Below, piece by piece: positions 9,110-18,311 of a DNA stretch of 64,000 bases (positions are counted from its first letter, which is position 1; every line of letters begins with the position of its first letter). A model generated the notes under the pieces. The model was not told where the DNA came from and did no database searches. It worked only from the letters and a program-made list of their open reading frames with translations. The translations under genes were made by a program, and so were the position numbers. Source of the DNA: Halorubrum salinum (GTDB taxonomy: Archaea > Halobacteriota > Halobacteria > Halobacteriales > Haloferacaceae); NCBI RefSeq assembly GCF_024494575.1, contig NZ_JANHDO010000004.1:124001-188000 (forward strand). The letters run 5' to 3'.

Positions 9110-10150
9110 TCACTCGACCCGCTCTGCCGCCTCGCGCGCGGCCTCGTGGAGGCGTTCGAGCAGTTCCCCGTCGACGCGAGCGACGTCTTCCGCTTCCTTC
9201 AGCAGACAGCCGATCGTCCGCTCTATCTCCTCGGGCGAGAGCGGTTCGTCCCCGTCCTCGTGCCGCAGGGCCGCGACCGCCCGCGCCCAGTCCAGCGTCT
9301 CCGCGACGCCCGGCCGCTTGAGGAACGACTCCTCCCGGAGGTTCGCGACCACGGAACACACCTCGGCCGCGACGGCCGCGTCGAGTTCGGGCACCTTCCG
9401 GCGGACGATCTCGTACTCCGTCTCGAACGACGGCGGCTCGACGTGGAGGTACAGACAGCGCCGCTTCAGCGCGTCGCTCAGGCCGCGCGTCCGGTTCGAC
9501 GTGAGTATCACGACCGGCGGCGTCGACGCGCTCACCGTGCCGAGCTCGGGGATCGACACCTGAAAGTCCGAGAGCAGCTCCAACAGGAACGCCTCGAACT
9601 CCTCGTCCGCGCGGTCGATCTCGTCGATCAGAAGCACCGGCGGCGTCTCTCCGTCGGTCCGGAGCGCGCGCAACAGCGGGCGTTCCAGCAGGTACTCCTC
9701 GTCGAAGACCGAGCCGGATCCGAGGCCGGGGCCAGAGGGGTCGCTCGCCGCCGAAGGCGTCCCGGCGTCGTTCGTCTCCGCCCGCGCCGCACCCGCGTCG
9801 CCGTTCGCCGAGACCGCAGCGTCGTCGCCGCCAGCCACGCTCCCCTCGTCGGCCTGCACGGCGAGCAGCTGTTTCGTGTAGTTCCACTCGTAGAGCGCGT
9901 TCTCCGCGGTGAGCCCCTCGTAACACTGGAGGCGGATCAGCTCCGTGTCGAACCCCTCGGCGAGCGTCTTGCCGAGTTCGGTCTTGCCGCTCCCCGGCGG
10001 CCCCTCGACCAAGAGCGGCCGACCGAGCCGGAGCGCGAGTTCGACCGTCGTGACGGTGCGATCGTCGGCGACGTAGTCGGTTCGTTCGAACCGCTCGCGG
10101 ATCTCCGCCTCGGTGACCGACGCGAAGGGGGTCGCCACCTCCCCGTTCAC
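9110..10150 (-). CDS. coxD: MoxR-family AAA+ ATPase, CoxD-like
   Basis: A 346-residue AAA+ ATPase. Walker A is GPPGSGKT (residues 50-57), Walker B is VLLIDEIDRAD, sensor 1 is VVILTSNRTR, and the MoxR-type ALKRRCLYLHVEPPSFETE segment follows. A Ser/Gly/Ala-rich insertion (about 105-145) lengthens the domain. CoxD is the MoxR-type chaperone needed to complete the Mo-Cu site of CO dehydrogenase, acting with the VWA protein CoxE encoded next. I place the start at a GTG (10150) because it overlaps the stop of the upstream XdhC-YHS gene by 4 bp (GTGA). A longer frame from 10216 would run into that gene. Confidence 0.9.
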   Translation of the reverse strand: MNGEVATPFASVTEAEIRERFERTDYVADDRTVTTVELALRLGRPLLVEGPPGSGKTELGKTLAEGFDTELIRLQCYEGLTAENALYEWNYTKQLLAVQADEGSVAGGDDAAVSANGDAGAARAETNDAGTPSAASDPSGPGLGSGSVFDEEYLLERPLLRALRTDGETPPVLLIDEIDRADEEFEAFLLELLSDFQVSIPELGTVSASTPPVVILTSNRTRGLSDALKRRCLYLHVEPPSFETEYEIVRRKVPELDAAVAAEVCSVVANLREESFLKRPGVAETLDWARAVAALRHEDGDEPLSPEEIERTIGCLLKEAEDVARVDGELLERLHEAAREAAERVE

Positions 10151-11340
10151 GCTTCGACCTCCTCGTCGAGATACGACGCCGGGTCGTTGGCGAACGAGTC
10201 GGCACAGCCGTGACAACAGAAGTGGTACGTCCGGCCGTCGTGCTCCACCGACGCGTCCGCCGTCGCCGGGTCCACGGTCATGCCGCAGACCGGATCGATC
10301 GCGGTCTCGTCGTCCGCAGACGCGTCGGAGCCGTCTCCGGCTGTCCCCGAGTCGTCCCCGGCTGCGTCCGTGGCAGCCTCGGCGTCGCCGCCGGCCGCCG
10401 CGGCCTCGCCCGGATCCGACGGGGTCGCCTTCGACCGCTCGTCGACGACCTCTGCGAGCAGGCTCGCCGCGATCGCCGCGGGCGTGTACGCGGCCACGTC
10501 GACGCCCGCGGGGTTCGTCACCGCGCTCACGACGTCCCCCACGTCGCGGTCGAGCAGCCCGGCCGCGCGCTCCGTCTCCTCGGCCGCGCGCTCGTCGCTC
10601 GCGACCAGCCCGATGTAGGGCGCGTCGGCGAGGACTCCCGCCGCCACGCCCCGGGCGTCGTACTCGCCCATGGAGGCGACGACGACGAGCGGGGAGTCGC
10701 CGACGGCGTCGGCGATCGCCTCGTGGTCGACCGTCTCCACCACCCGGGTCCCCGCGGGGACGTCCCGGTCAGCGTCGCCGTCCGCGACGACGAGCGTCAC
10801 GTCGACCGTCAGCTCGGCCGCGAGCCTGGCGAGCGCGCGCGCGACCGGCGAGTCGCCGACGATCGCGAGCTCCGTCGTCGGCGTCACGGGCTCGACGAAC
10901 AGTTCGAGGACGCCCTCGCTGTGACACGTCATGGGAAAGGCGTCGAGCCCGGGCCGGTCCACGGTCTCCGGGTCCGGAGCGATCCCCACGAGCCGCGGCG
11001 TCCCCTCCTCTATCGCGGCGACGCCCTGCGTCGCCACCACCGACTGCGCGCAGGCGGCACCGCCGACCCAGCCGTGGATCTCGCCGTCCGCGGTCACGAC
11101 CGCGCGGTCGCCGACGTTGGCCGACACCGGCGGCTCGCGGCGGACGATCGTCGCCCGCGCGAACGCCTCGCCGCGGTCGGCGAGTTCCGCCTCCAGCGCG
11201 GAGACGTCGCCGTCGTCGATCGTCGGTGCCTCTCTCGATCCGTCCGTGACGGGCCGTCCGACTCCGTCGCGCGGGGGCCCGTCGGCCTCGTCGTGTACGG
11301 CCTCGTCCGTCTCGTCGTGTTCGGTCTCGTCGTGTGTCAT
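10147..11340 (-). CDS. XdhC-family protein fused to a C-terminal YHS metal-binding domain
   Basis: A 397-residue fusion. Residues ~45-280 are XdhC/CoxI-like, with REPPVSANVGDRAVV, GWVGGAACAQSVV, MTCHSEGVLELFVEP, a Rossmann core LAIVGDSPVARALARLA and APYIGLVASDERAAE. A ~60-residue low-complexity linker leads to a YHS domain (348-397) with IDPVCGMTVDP and YHFCCHGCADSF, Cys352, 375, 376 and 379. YHS domains occur in copper and heavy-metal proteins. The gene lies 76 bp after coxL and overlaps the MoxR gene by 4 bp. A role in delivering cofactor or metal to CoxL is inferred from family and context. The N-terminal MTHDETEHDETDEAVHDE is an acidic repeat. Confidence 0.9.
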   Translation of the reverse strand: MTHDETEHDETDEAVHDEADGPPRDGVGRPVTDGSREAPTIDDGDVSALEAELADRGEAFARATIVRREPPVSANVGDRAVVTADGEIHGWVGGAACAQSVVATQGVAAIEEGTPRLVGIAPDPETVDRPGLDAFPMTCHSEGVLELFVEPVTPTTELAIVGDSPVARALARLAAELTVDVTLVVADGDADRDVPAGTRVVETVDHEAIADAVGDSPLVVVASMGEYDARGVAAGVLADAPYIGLVASDERAAEETERAAGLLDRDVGDVVSAVTNPAGVDVAAYTPAAIAASLLAEVVDERSKATPSDPGEAAAAGGDAEAATDAAGDDSGTAGDGSDASADDETAIDPVCGMTVDPATADASVEHDGRTYHFCCHGCADSFANDPASYLDEEVEA

Positions 11341-11416
11341 CTGTGTGGAAGCGGTGCCGCCACCCGGCTCGGGGCGTCCGAGGCGGCGGTCGGCGCGGAG
11401 GTGGCTGCGTGCGGGG

Positions 11417-13912
11417 TCAGTCGTCTGCCGGCTCTGCGTCGTCGCCGAGGTCGAACTCGACGTTGTGGGCCGGCTGGTGGGAGAGTCCGACGTCGTCGAG
11501 CGTCTCCCAGACGACGTCCGGCGTCATCGGCATCTCCACGTGGGAGACGCCGGCGTGGCTCATCGCGTCGACGACGGCGTTGACGATCGCCGGCGGCGAC
11601 CCGACCGTGGGCGACTCGCCGACGCCCTTCGCGCCGATCGGGTGGTGCGGCGACGGCGTGACGGTGTGGCCCGTCTCGAAGTTCGGGATCTCGTTGGCCG
11701 TGGGAAGCAGGTAGTTCATGAAGTCACCGCCGGTGACGTTGCCGTTGTCGTCGTAGGTGACCTTCTCCAACATCGCGGTGCCGATCCCCTGCGCGAGTCC
11801 GCCGTGGATCTGCCCCTCGATGATCATCGGGTTGATGCGGTTGCCGCAGTCGTCGACCGCGACGAACTTCTCGAACTCCACCTCGCCGGTCTCGCGGTCC
11901 ACCTCGACTATCACGATGTACGACCCGAACGGGTACGTCATCTCCGGCGGGTCGTAGTAGTTCACGGCCTCCAGCCCGGGTTCCTCGTCGCCGGGGTGGT
12001 TCATGTAGGCTCCCGCCGCGATCTCCGTGATGGTGATCGAGCGGTCCGGCGCACCGGCGACGTGGAACTCGCCGGACTCCCGGTCCCACTCGATGTCCTC
12101 TTCTGCGGCTTCGAGCTCGTTCGCCGCGATCGATTTGGCCTTGTCGCGCACCTTGCGCGCGGCGACGGCCGCGGCCGCGCCCGCGACGGGCGTCGACCGC
12201 GAGCCGTAGGTTCCGAGCCCGTACGGCTCGGTGTCGGTGTCGCCGTGCTCGACGGAGATGTTGTCGACGTCCATCCCCAGCTCCTCCGCGACGATCTGCG
12301 CGAAGGTGGTCTCGTGGCCCTGCCCCTGCGTCTGGACGCCGACGCGCAGGACCGCGTTGCCGGTCGGGTTCACGCGCAGGTCCGCGGAGTCGAACATCTC
12401 GATCCCGGCGATGTCGCACTGCTTGCCGGGGCCGGCCCCGACGACCTCCGTGAACGAGGAGATGCCGATGCCGATGAGCTTGTCAGCGTCCTCGGCGATC
12501 CGACGCTGCTGCTCCTCGCGGTAGTGTTCGTAGTCGGCCATCTCTAAGGCCTTGTCGAGCGCCTTCTCGTAGTCGCCGGAGTCGTAGTTCCACCCGGTCG
12601 CAGACTCGTACGGGAACGCGTCCGAGGGAATGAAGTTCTTCCGTCGGATCTCCGCCGGGTCCATCTCCAGCTCGTCGGCGAGCACCTTCACCATGCGCTC
12701 GATGAGGTACACCGCCTCCGTGACGCGGAACGAGCACCGGTAGGCGACCCCGCCGGGCGCGGTGTTGGTGAACGCGGCCGTAAGCGACCCGTAGGCCGCC
12801 TCGATGTCGTACGACCCGGTGAAGATGTTGAAGAAACCGGCCGGGAACTTCGAGGGTTGCGCCGCCGCGTTGTACGCGCCGTGGTTGGCGAGCACGTCGA
12901 CTTTGACGCCCTCTATCATCCCGTCTTCGGTGGCGGCGAGTTCGCCGGTCATGTCGTAGTCGCGGGCGAACCCGGTCGTCTGGATGTTCTCGGAGCGCTC
13001 TTCGATCCATTTCACGGGCTGTTCGAGGACGTACGACGCCGCCGCGGCGACGACGTATCCCGGATAGATCGGCACCTTGTTGCCGAACCCGCCGCCCACG
13101 TCGGGACTCACGATCCGGACCTTGTGCTCCGGGATGCCAGACACCTGCGAGAACAGGGTGCGGTGGGCGTGGGGAGCCTGCGAGGTCATGTGGACCGTCA
13201 TCTTGTCCATCCCGGGGTCCCAGTCGGCGACCGCGCCGCACGTCTCGATCGGGGCGGGGTGGAGCCGCTGGTACAGCATGTCCTCCTCGACGGTGACGTC
13301 GGCCTCGTCGAACACCGCCTCGGTGGCCTCCTTGTCGCCGGTGTCCCAGTCGAAGATGTGGTTGTCCTCCTGGTCGTCGAGCTCGTCGCGCACGAGCGGG
13401 GCGTCCTCTTCGAGAGCCTCCGCGGCGTCGACGACCGGGTCGAGCACGTCGTACTCGACTTCGACCTTCTGTGCGCCGTCCTTCGCCGTGTAGCGGTCCG
13501 TGGCGATGACGGCCGCGACCTCTTGGGACTGGAACTTCACCTTCTCGTTGACGAGCACGTCCTGCGTGTCGTCCATCAGCGTCGGCATCGTCGCGAGGTC
13601 GTGCTCCAGTAAGTCGTCGGCCGTCAACACCGCGACGACGTCGTCCATCGCCTCCGCGCGGGAGCCGTCGATGTTCTCGATTCTGGCGTGCGCGTGCGGG
13701 CTCCGGACGATCTCGCAGTGGAGCATGCCCGGCTTCTTGATGTCGTCGACGTAGTTACCGCGACCGGTGATGAAGCGTTTGTCCTCCTTGCGCGTCACCT
13801 CTTCGCCCATGCCGCCGCGGCCGTGGCCGCAGTGTTTCTCCGGGTCGGGACCGCCGTCCTCGTCGTGTTGATACTCCGTCTCGGCGTCGGGTGTGTCTGG
13901 TTCGCTGCTCAT
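11417..13912 (-). CDS. coxL: Form I aerobic CO dehydrogenase, large (molybdopterin) subunit
   Basis: An 831-residue molybdenum hydroxylase large subunit. The active-site loop reads AYRCSFR (residues 390-396, Cys393), the signature of form I (true) CO dehydrogenases, in which the Cys binds the copper of the Mo-S-Cu centre. Other cofactor motifs are DVGGGFGNK (271-279), [12 protein letters not shown] and the C-terminal [17 protein letters not shown] with the catalytic Glu. The N-terminus is extended by about 30 acidic/His residues. The start codon overlaps the coxS stop by 4 bp. It would oxidise CO to CO2 with CoxM and CoxS and pass electrons to the respiratory chain. The family's usual length is about 800 residues, so it looks complete. 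Confidence 0.95.
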   Translation of the reverse strand: MSSEPDTPDAETEYQHDEDGGPDPEKHCGHGRGGMGEEVTRKEDKRFITGRGNYVDDIKKPGMLHCEIVRSPHAHARIENIDGSRAEAMDDVVAVLTADDLLEHDLATMPTLMDDTQDVLVNEKVKFQSQEVAAVIATDRYTAKDGAQKVEVEYDVLDPVVDAAEALEEDAPLVRDELDDQEDNHIFDWDTGDKEATEAVFDEADVTVEEDMLYQRLHPAPIETCGAVADWDPGMDKMTVHMTSQAPHAHRTLFSQVSGIPEHKVRIVSPDVGGGFGNKVPIYPGYVVAAAASYVLEQPVKWIEERSENIQTTGFARDYDMTGELAATEDGMIEGVKVDVLANHGAYNAAAQPSKFPAGFFNIFTGSYDIEAAYGSLTAAFTNTAPGGVAYRCSFRVTEAVYLIERMVKVLADELEMDPAEIRRKNFIPSDAFPYESATGWNYDSGDYEKALDKALEMADYEHYREEQQRRIAEDADKLIGIGISSFTEVVGAGPGKQCDIAGIEMFDSADLRVNPTGNAVLRVGVQTQGQGHETTFAQIVAEELGMDVDNISVEHGDTDTEPYGLGTYGSRSTPVAGAAAAVAARKVRDKAKSIAANELEAAEEDIEWDRESGEFHVAGAPDRSITITEIAAGAYMNHPGDEEPGLEAVNYYDPPEMTYPFGSYIVIVEVDRETGEVEFEKFVAVDDCGNRINPMIIEGQIHGGLAQGIGTAMLEKVTYDDNGNVTGGDFMNYLLPTANEIPNFETGHTVTPSPHHPIGAKGVGESPTVGSPPAIVNAVVDAMSHAGVSHVEMPMTPDVVWETLDDVGLSHQPAHNVEFDLGDDAEPADD

Positions 13913-14649
13913 ACTGAATCACCTCGGTCGTCCGCGTCGACGGCGGTGTCGGTCGAGTCGACGGCGGCGTCGCCGTTCCCACCCTCCGCGTCGTCGAGGA
14001 GCGCCTCGCGGTCGAACGGGTCGGCCTCGCTCGGTCCGCCACAGCAGTCCTCGCGCCCGCAGAACGTGTCTGCGTCGCCGCCGACCGCGGGCGGCTCGTG
14101 ACCGCCCTCGGGCGACGCCGACGCGCCGCCGTCGGCGGTGACCGCGCCGCCGTCGGCCGCCGCTCTGTCGGCCAGTTCGTCGGCCGCGTACTCGATCGAC
14201 CGGACGATGTTCTGGTAGCCGGTACAGCGACAGAGGTTGCCGCTTATCGCGTCGCGGATCGTCTCCTCGTCGGGGTCGGGGTCCTCGTCGAGCAGCGCCT
14301 TGCCCGACATGAGCATCCCCGGCGTGCAGTAGCCGCACTGCAGACCGTGCTCCTCGCGGAACCCCTCTTGAAGCGGGTGGATCCCGTCGGCCTCCGGTAA
14401 GTCCTCCATCCCCTCGACGGTGAGGATCTCAGCGCCGTCCGCCTGCGCGGCGAACATGAGACACGACTTGATCGGCTCGCCGTCTTTCAACACGGTACAC
14501 GCGCCGCAGTTGCCCGTGTCACAGCCGATGTGCGTGCCGGTGAGGTCCAAGTCCTCGCGGATCGCGTGGACGAGCAGCCGCCGCGGCTCGACTTCGACCG
14601 TGTGTTCGGTACCGTTGACCGTCAGCGTGATTTCGCGTTCGTCTGTCAC
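13909..14649 (-). CDS. coxS: CO dehydrogenase small subunit, 2x[2Fe-2S], with Cys-containing C-terminal extension
   Basis: A 246-residue iron-sulfur subunit. The plant-type [2Fe-2S] site uses Cys43, 48, 51 and 63 ([12 protein letters not shown]...SC). The helical-domain cluster uses Cys105, 108, 140 and 142 (QCGYCTPGM and [11 protein letters not shown]). These motifs are standard for CoxS. Residues after about 160 form an acidic, low-complexity extension not usual for a ~160-residue CoxS. It includes [11 protein letters not shown] with Cys197, 202 and 203. The gene overlaps both neighbours by 4 bp (coxM stop, coxL start), so the three subunits are translationally coupled. It passes electrons from the Mo site to FAD on CoxM. 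Confidence 0.95.
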   Translation of the reverse strand: MTDEREITLTVNGTEHTVEVEPRRLLVHAIREDLDLTGTHIGCDTGNCGACTVLKDGEPIKSCLMFAAQADGAEILTVEGMEDLPEADGIHPLQEGFREEHGLQCGYCTPGMLMSGKALLDEDPDPDEETIRDAISGNLCRCTGYQNIVRSIEYAADELADRAAADGGAVTADGGASASPEGGHEPPAVGGDADTFCGREDCCGGPSEADPFDREALLDDAEGGNGDAAVDSTDTAVDADDRGDSV

Positions 14650-15539
14650 TGTGTGACCCTCCGTTTGACCGTCACCGTGCCGGCGCGCTCGGCGGCGTCG
14701 CCCAGCGCGCGCTGGGTGAGCACGTCGACCATCCGCGCCTTGTAGTCCGCGCCGCCGTGCTCGTCGGACTCGGGGTTGGACTGCTCCGCGGCCAGCTCGC
14801 CCGCCGCGGCGAACAGGTCGGGGCTCGGCCGCTCCCCTTCGAGGTGCTCTTCCGCGTCCGTCGCGCGGGCGTTCGTGATGTCGACCGCGGTCATCCCGAT
14901 CCCGGCCGACTCGATGGTGCCGTCGTCGTTGAACGTGAGCCGGACGCCGACGCCGGCCATCGCGTAGTCGCCCGTCTTGCGCTTCAGCTTGTGATACGCG
15001 CTCCCCTCGTTCGGTGACGGAGTCGGAACGCGGACCTCGGTTATCAGTTCGTCCTCGCCGAGCGTCGTGTCGTACGGTAAGAGGAAGAACTCCTCGGCCG
15101 GAATCGCTCGCTCGCCGTCCGGACCGCGGGCTACCACCTCGCCCTCGTGCGCGAGCAGTACCGACCCCCAGTCGCCCTTCGGGTCGGCCTGCGCGACGGA
15201 GCCGACGACCGTCCCGCGGTTGCGGATCTGCGGGTCGGCGACGAGCGGCGCGGCGTCGGCGAAGCTCCCGTACTTCTCGTCTATCACGTCGGACTCGGCG
15301 ACGTCCGCGTGACGCGCGAGCGCGCCGACGCGGAGGTGGCCGTCCTCCTCGCGGAGGTAGTCGAGCGAGTCGATGCCGTTGATGTCGACGACCACGTCGG
15401 GGTTCGCGAGCCGGAAGCGCAGCATCGGCACGAGGCTCTGTCCCCCGGCGAGGATCGTCGGGTCGTCGAGGCTCTCCAGTAAGCTGACCGCCTCGTCGAC
15501 CGTCGTCGGTTCGTGATGCTCAAACGGGGCTGACTTCAT
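14646..15539 (-). CDS. coxM: CO dehydrogenase medium (FAD-binding) subunit
   Basis: A 297-residue FAD subunit. It has the FAD-binding [17 protein letters not shown], the second FAD motif in the [18 protein letters not shown] region (equivalent of TxGGxxxN/AHADP), and [20 protein letters not shown] in the C-terminal CO-dehydrogenase flavoprotein domain. It starts [17 protein letters not shown], as CoxM proteins commonly do. The ATG at 15539 overlaps the coxG stop by one base (TGATG), and its own stop overlaps coxS by 4 bp. It accepts electrons from CoxS and donates to quinone or cytochrome carriers at the membrane. A longer frame to 16151 is an overlap of coxG and was discarded. Confidence 0.95.
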   Translation of the reverse strand: MKSAPFEHHEPTTVDEAVSLLESLDDPTILAGGQSLVPMLRFRLANPDVVVDINGIDSLDYLREEDGHLRVGALARHADVAESDVIDEKYGSFADAAPLVADPQIRNRGTVVGSVAQADPKGDWGSVLLAHEGEVVARGPDGERAIPAEEFFLLPYDTTLGEDELITEVRVPTPSPNEGSAYHKLKRKTGDYAMAGVGVRLTFNDDGTIESAGIGMTAVDITNARATDAEEHLEGERPSPDLFAAAGELAAEQSNPESDEHGGADYKARMVDVLTQRALGDAAERAGTVTVKRRVTQ

Positions 15540-16132
15540 CAGAACATCCCTCGGATTCGGTCCGTGACCCCCGAGTCGGTCTCCTCGACGTCGGTCATCT
15601 GCGACTCGATGGAGGTGAAGAAGTTGTTGACGATCTTGTTCGCCACCGGGTTGATCACCCGCCCGCCGAGCTGGGCGATCCGCCCGGAGATGTCGGCCTC
15701 CGTCCACCACTCGATGCGAGAACCGTCGCCGTCTTCCTGCGGGTGAATCCGCATGCCGGACTCCATGCTGAAGCTGCTCCCGCTCGCGGAGCCGGAACCG
15801 GTGGCCGTCATCTCGAAGTCCTCCTCGTCGCGGTCGTCGATGGTGACCGTCGTCTCGAACTTCGGCTTCACGCTGCCGACGCCGACCTGCATCAGCGCCG
15901 CGTACTTCTGACCCGTCCGGAACGCCCGCGACGCGACGTCGTCGGCCTCCGCCTCCGGCAGCGTCGGAACGTCCTCCTCGGGCTCGAAGGAGTCCCACTC
16001 GAAGGAGTCGTCCATCGGCGTGATGTACTGACATCCCTTCAGCGAGTCGCGCACCGCGACCGGATCCGAGAGCACGACCCACGCCTTCTCCGGCGGAACG
16101 CCGTCGAGCTCGAACTCGCCGTCGAACTCCAT
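15539..16132 (-). CDS. coxG: CoxG family SRPBCC protein (CO dehydrogenase membrane recruitment)
   Basis: A 197-residue START/SRPBCC-fold protein of the CoxG family. It begins MEFDGEFELDGVPPEKAWVVLSDPVAVRDSLKGC, which matches the CoxG opening, and has SRIEWWTEADISGRIAQLGGRVI near the end of the fold. Residues 175-197 are a hydrophilic tail. CoxG in carboxidotrophic bacteria anchors CO dehydrogenase to the cytoplasmic membrane and helps electron transfer. It is the promoter-proximal gene of the run; a TATA element (about 16181-16189, minus strand) lies ~50 bp upstream of the start. The position is unusual in that coxG leads the operon rather than following the maturation genes. Confidence 0.92.
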   Translation of the reverse strand: MEFDGEFELDGVPPEKAWVVLSDPVAVRDSLKGCQYITPMDDSFEWDSFEPEEDVPTLPEAEADDVASRAFRTGQKYAALMQVGVGSVKPKFETTVTIDDRDEEDFEMTATGSGSASGSSFSMESGMRIHPQEDGDGSRIEWWTEADISGRIAQLGGRVINPVANKIVNNFFTSIESQMTDVEETDSGVTDRIRGMF

Positions 16133-16180
16133 CAGCGACCCCCCACGTCAACCGTCGTTCGTCGGTCTGTCACCGTCATC

Positions 16181-16189
16181 TTTTATATC
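16181..16189 (-). promoter_or_regulatory. TATA box of the cox operon
   Basis: On the minus strand the segment reads GATATAAAA, a good archaeal TATA box. Transcription would start about 26 nt downstream, near 16157, leaving a ~25-nt leader before coxG. No other comparable TATA element lies between here and coxG. Confidence 0.65.
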
Positions 16190-16210
16190 CCCCTCCTATG
16201 AGCATACTAT

Positions 16211-16238
16211 TACCACGGTCTATGATATGTAGTACCAC
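16211..16238. promoter_or_regulatory. Paired TACCAC direct repeats between cox and moeA
   Basis: TACCAC occurs at 16211-16216 and again at 16233-16238, spaced 22 bp, about two helical turns. Both lie upstream of the cox TATA box in the AT-richer divergent spacer. The spacing and location suit an activator site, but the motif is short and could be chance. Confidence 0.25.
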
Positions 16239-16313
16239 CCTAATAAACGTTATCGACCATGATAGATCGGCCGTTCACGGACGGAGCGGCCGTGACGACC
16301 CCGTGTGTAGCCG

Positions 16314-17576
16314 ATGAGCGGGAATTCATCCGAGGACGGCGGCGGTGGGGGCGGAGGCGGCGACCACGGCCACGGCGACATCACGCCGGTACGGACGGCC
16401 GCGGAGCGCGTCCGCGACCTCCGCGACGAGTGGCTCGATCGGTGGGGCACTGAGACGGTCTCGATAGACCGGATCGCCGGCCGGACGCTCGCCGAGCCGA
16501 TCGACGCGCCGGCGGCGGTGCCCGAGCGGAGCCACGCGACGATGGACGGCTACGCGTTCGACGCGAGCGAGGGATACCCGTACGAGCTGGTTGCGGAGGA
16601 GGTGTTCCCGGAGTCCGAGCCGCCGTCGCTGTCGTCCGGCGAGGCGGTCCGGATCTTCACCGGCGCGCCGCTCCCGACCGGAGCCAACGCCGTCCTCAAA
16701 CAGGAGGAGGCGAGCGTCGAGGACGGCCGACTCGACGGCACGCCGACCGAGCCCGGCACGTACGTCTACGAGCGCGGCAGCAACGTGGCGGACGGCGAGC
16801 GGCTGTTCGCGGCGGGCGAGCGGCTCGGCGCGAAAGACGCGATCTTGCTCGGCGACCTCGGGATCGACGAGGTTCCCGTGACGGAGCGTCCCTCCGTGGG
16901 GCTTCTGGCGACCGGCACGGAGATCCACGAGGGGCGGCACACGGACCTCGACTCGCCGATGCTCGCGGGGCTCGTCGACGGGTGGGGCGGCGAGGCGACC
17001 TACGAGGGCACCGTCCCGGACGAGTACGACCGCGTCAGAGACCGGATCGCGGGGCTCGCCGACGAGCACGACGTGGTGATGACCACCGGCGGCACGAGCG
17101 TCGGCGACAAAGACTACGTAGTGCGCGCGCTCCGCGAGCTTGGAACCGTGCTGTTCCACCGCGTCGCGCTGCGGCCCGGCAAGCCGATCGCGGTCGCGAC
17201 GCTCGACGAGCGGGACGCCGTCGTCTTCGCCATCCCCGGCAAGCCCGTCGGCGCGCACGCGGTGACCTCGCTCGTCGCGCGGCCCTTCTTCACCGGGAGC
17301 ACCGCGCTCCCGACCGTCGACGCGGCGATGACGAGCGACGTCGGGATCGCGGTTCCGGGGTTCACGTACGCCGTGCCGGTGACGCTCGCGGACGGCGAGG
17401 CGCTGCCGCTCGGCCACGTCGACTCGCCGCTGTCCGTGTACGAGGAGGCGTTCGACCCGAGCGTGCTCTCCTCCAGCACGCGGGCGACGCGCGCCGACGG
17501 GTTCGTGCTCACCGAGTCGGCGCTGTCGGCCGGCGAGGCGGTCGACGTCGTCCCCTACCCGGTCGTCGAGCGATGA
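16314..17576 (+). CDS. moeA: Molybdopterin molybdenumtransferase MoeA
   Basis: A 420-residue MoeA. It has AVPERSHATMDGYAFDA, FTGAPLPTGANAVLKQEE, LLATGTEI, MTTGGTSVGDKDYV (molybdopterin-binding loop) and RPGKPIAVATLDERDAVVFAIPGKPVGA, all in family order, and a C-terminal domain IV. MoeA inserts molybdate into adenylylated molybdopterin. The first ~22 residues are a Gly-run followed by DHGHGD, an unusual addition. The gene is divergent from the cox operon and overlaps the following nucleotidyltransferase by 4 bp (ATGA). The pairing with cox genes suggests it serves CO dehydrogenase, though it may serve other Mo enzymes as well. Confidence 0.94.
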   Translation: MSGNSSEDGGGGGGGGDHGHGDITPVRTAAERVRDLRDEWLDRWGTETVSIDRIAGRTLAEPIDAPAAVPERSHATMDGYAFDASEGYPYELVAEEVFPESEPPSLSSGEAVRIFTGAPLPTGANAVLKQEEASVEDGRLDGTPTEPGTYVYERGSNVADGERLFAAGERLGAKDAILLGDLGIDEVPVTERPSVGLLATGTEIHEGRHTDLDSPMLAGLVDGWGGEATYEGTVPDEYDRVRDRIAGLADEHDVVMTTGGTSVGDKDYVVRALRELGTVLFHRVALRPGKPIAVATLDERDAVVFAIPGKPVGAHAVTSLVARPFFTGSTALPTVDAAMTSDVGIAVPGFTYAVPVTLADGEALPLGHVDSPLSVYEEAFDPSVLSSSTRATRADGFVLTESALSAGEAVDVVPYPVVER

Positions 17577-18244
17577 CGGACGACGGGCTTCCGGTCGTCT
17601 CGTCGCCGTTCGACGCGGACGGATCCGGTCAGGCGGACGCGACCGACGCGCCACGCGTCGCCGGCGTGCTGCTCGCCGCGGGGACGAGCAGCCGGTTCGG
17701 CGACGACAACAAGCTCCTCGCGACCGTCGGCGGCGAGCCGGTCGTGCGGCGCGCGGCGCGGGCGCTGGTCGACGCGAGAGTCGATCCGGTCGTGGTCGTC
17801 GTCGGCCACGAGGCCGACCGCGTTCGCGACGCCGTGGCGGACCTCCCGGTCAGGGTCGCGGTCAACGAGGCGTACGAGGCGGGACAGTCGACGTCCGTCC
17901 GGACGGGGATCGGCGCGCTCGGCGATTCAGACGCGCTCGGCGACGTCGACGCCGCGGTGATCGCGCTCGGCGACATGCCGTTCGTCGACTCGGAGACCGT
18001 CGAGACGCTCGTCGCGGCGTACGCCGCCGGCGCGGGCGACGCCCTCGCGGCCGCCTACGACGGCGACCGGGGGAACCCGGTGCTGTTCGACCGGCGGTTC
18101 TTCGACCGGCTCACCGCCGTCGACGGCGACGTCGGAGGGCGCGAGATCCTGTTGGAGAGCGACGCGAGCGCGCTCGTCTCCGTCGACGACCCGGGCGTTC
18201 GCCGGGACGTCGATCGGCCGGGCGACCTGCCCGAGGAGGAGTGA
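17573..18244 (+). CDS. MobA/MocA-like molybdopterin nucleotidyltransferase
   Basis: A 223-residue NTP transferase. It has GVLLAAGTSSRFGDDNKLLATV (signature LxAGxSxRxG...K), VVVVGHEADRVRDAV, NEAYEAGQSTSVRTGI, IALGDMPFVDSETV and GNPVLFDRRFFD. The pattern fits MocA/CoxI-type cytidylyltransferases, which form the cytosine dinucleotide cofactor used by CO dehydrogenase and xanthine dehydrogenase, better than the MobA guanylyltransferase. The decision rests on context more than on residues. It overlaps moeA by 4 bp, so the two are co-translated and form a short cofactor operon divergent from cox. Confidence 0.88.
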   Translation: MTDDGLPVVSSPFDADGSGQADATDAPRVAGVLLAAGTSSRFGDDNKLLATVGGEPVVRRAARALVDARVDPVVVVVGHEADRVRDAVADLPVRVAVNEAYEAGQSTSVRTGIGALGDSDALGDVDAAVIALGDMPFVDSETVETLVAAYAAGAGDALAAAYDGDRGNPVLFDRRFFDRLTAVDGDVGGREILLESDASALVSVDDPGVRRDVDRPGDLPEEE

Positions 18245-18311
18245 GTCGCGAAAGGGGGACGCCCGTCCCGACCGCGTCGGGCCGGTCGACGCCGGCCCGC
18301 GCGCGACTCAC

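Noticed and set aside
7698-10205. A single 835-codon minus-strand frame over the VWA and MoxR genes
   Set aside because: The first half is a shadow of the MoxR gene. The VWA protein starts at ATG 9107, two bases after the MoxR stop.
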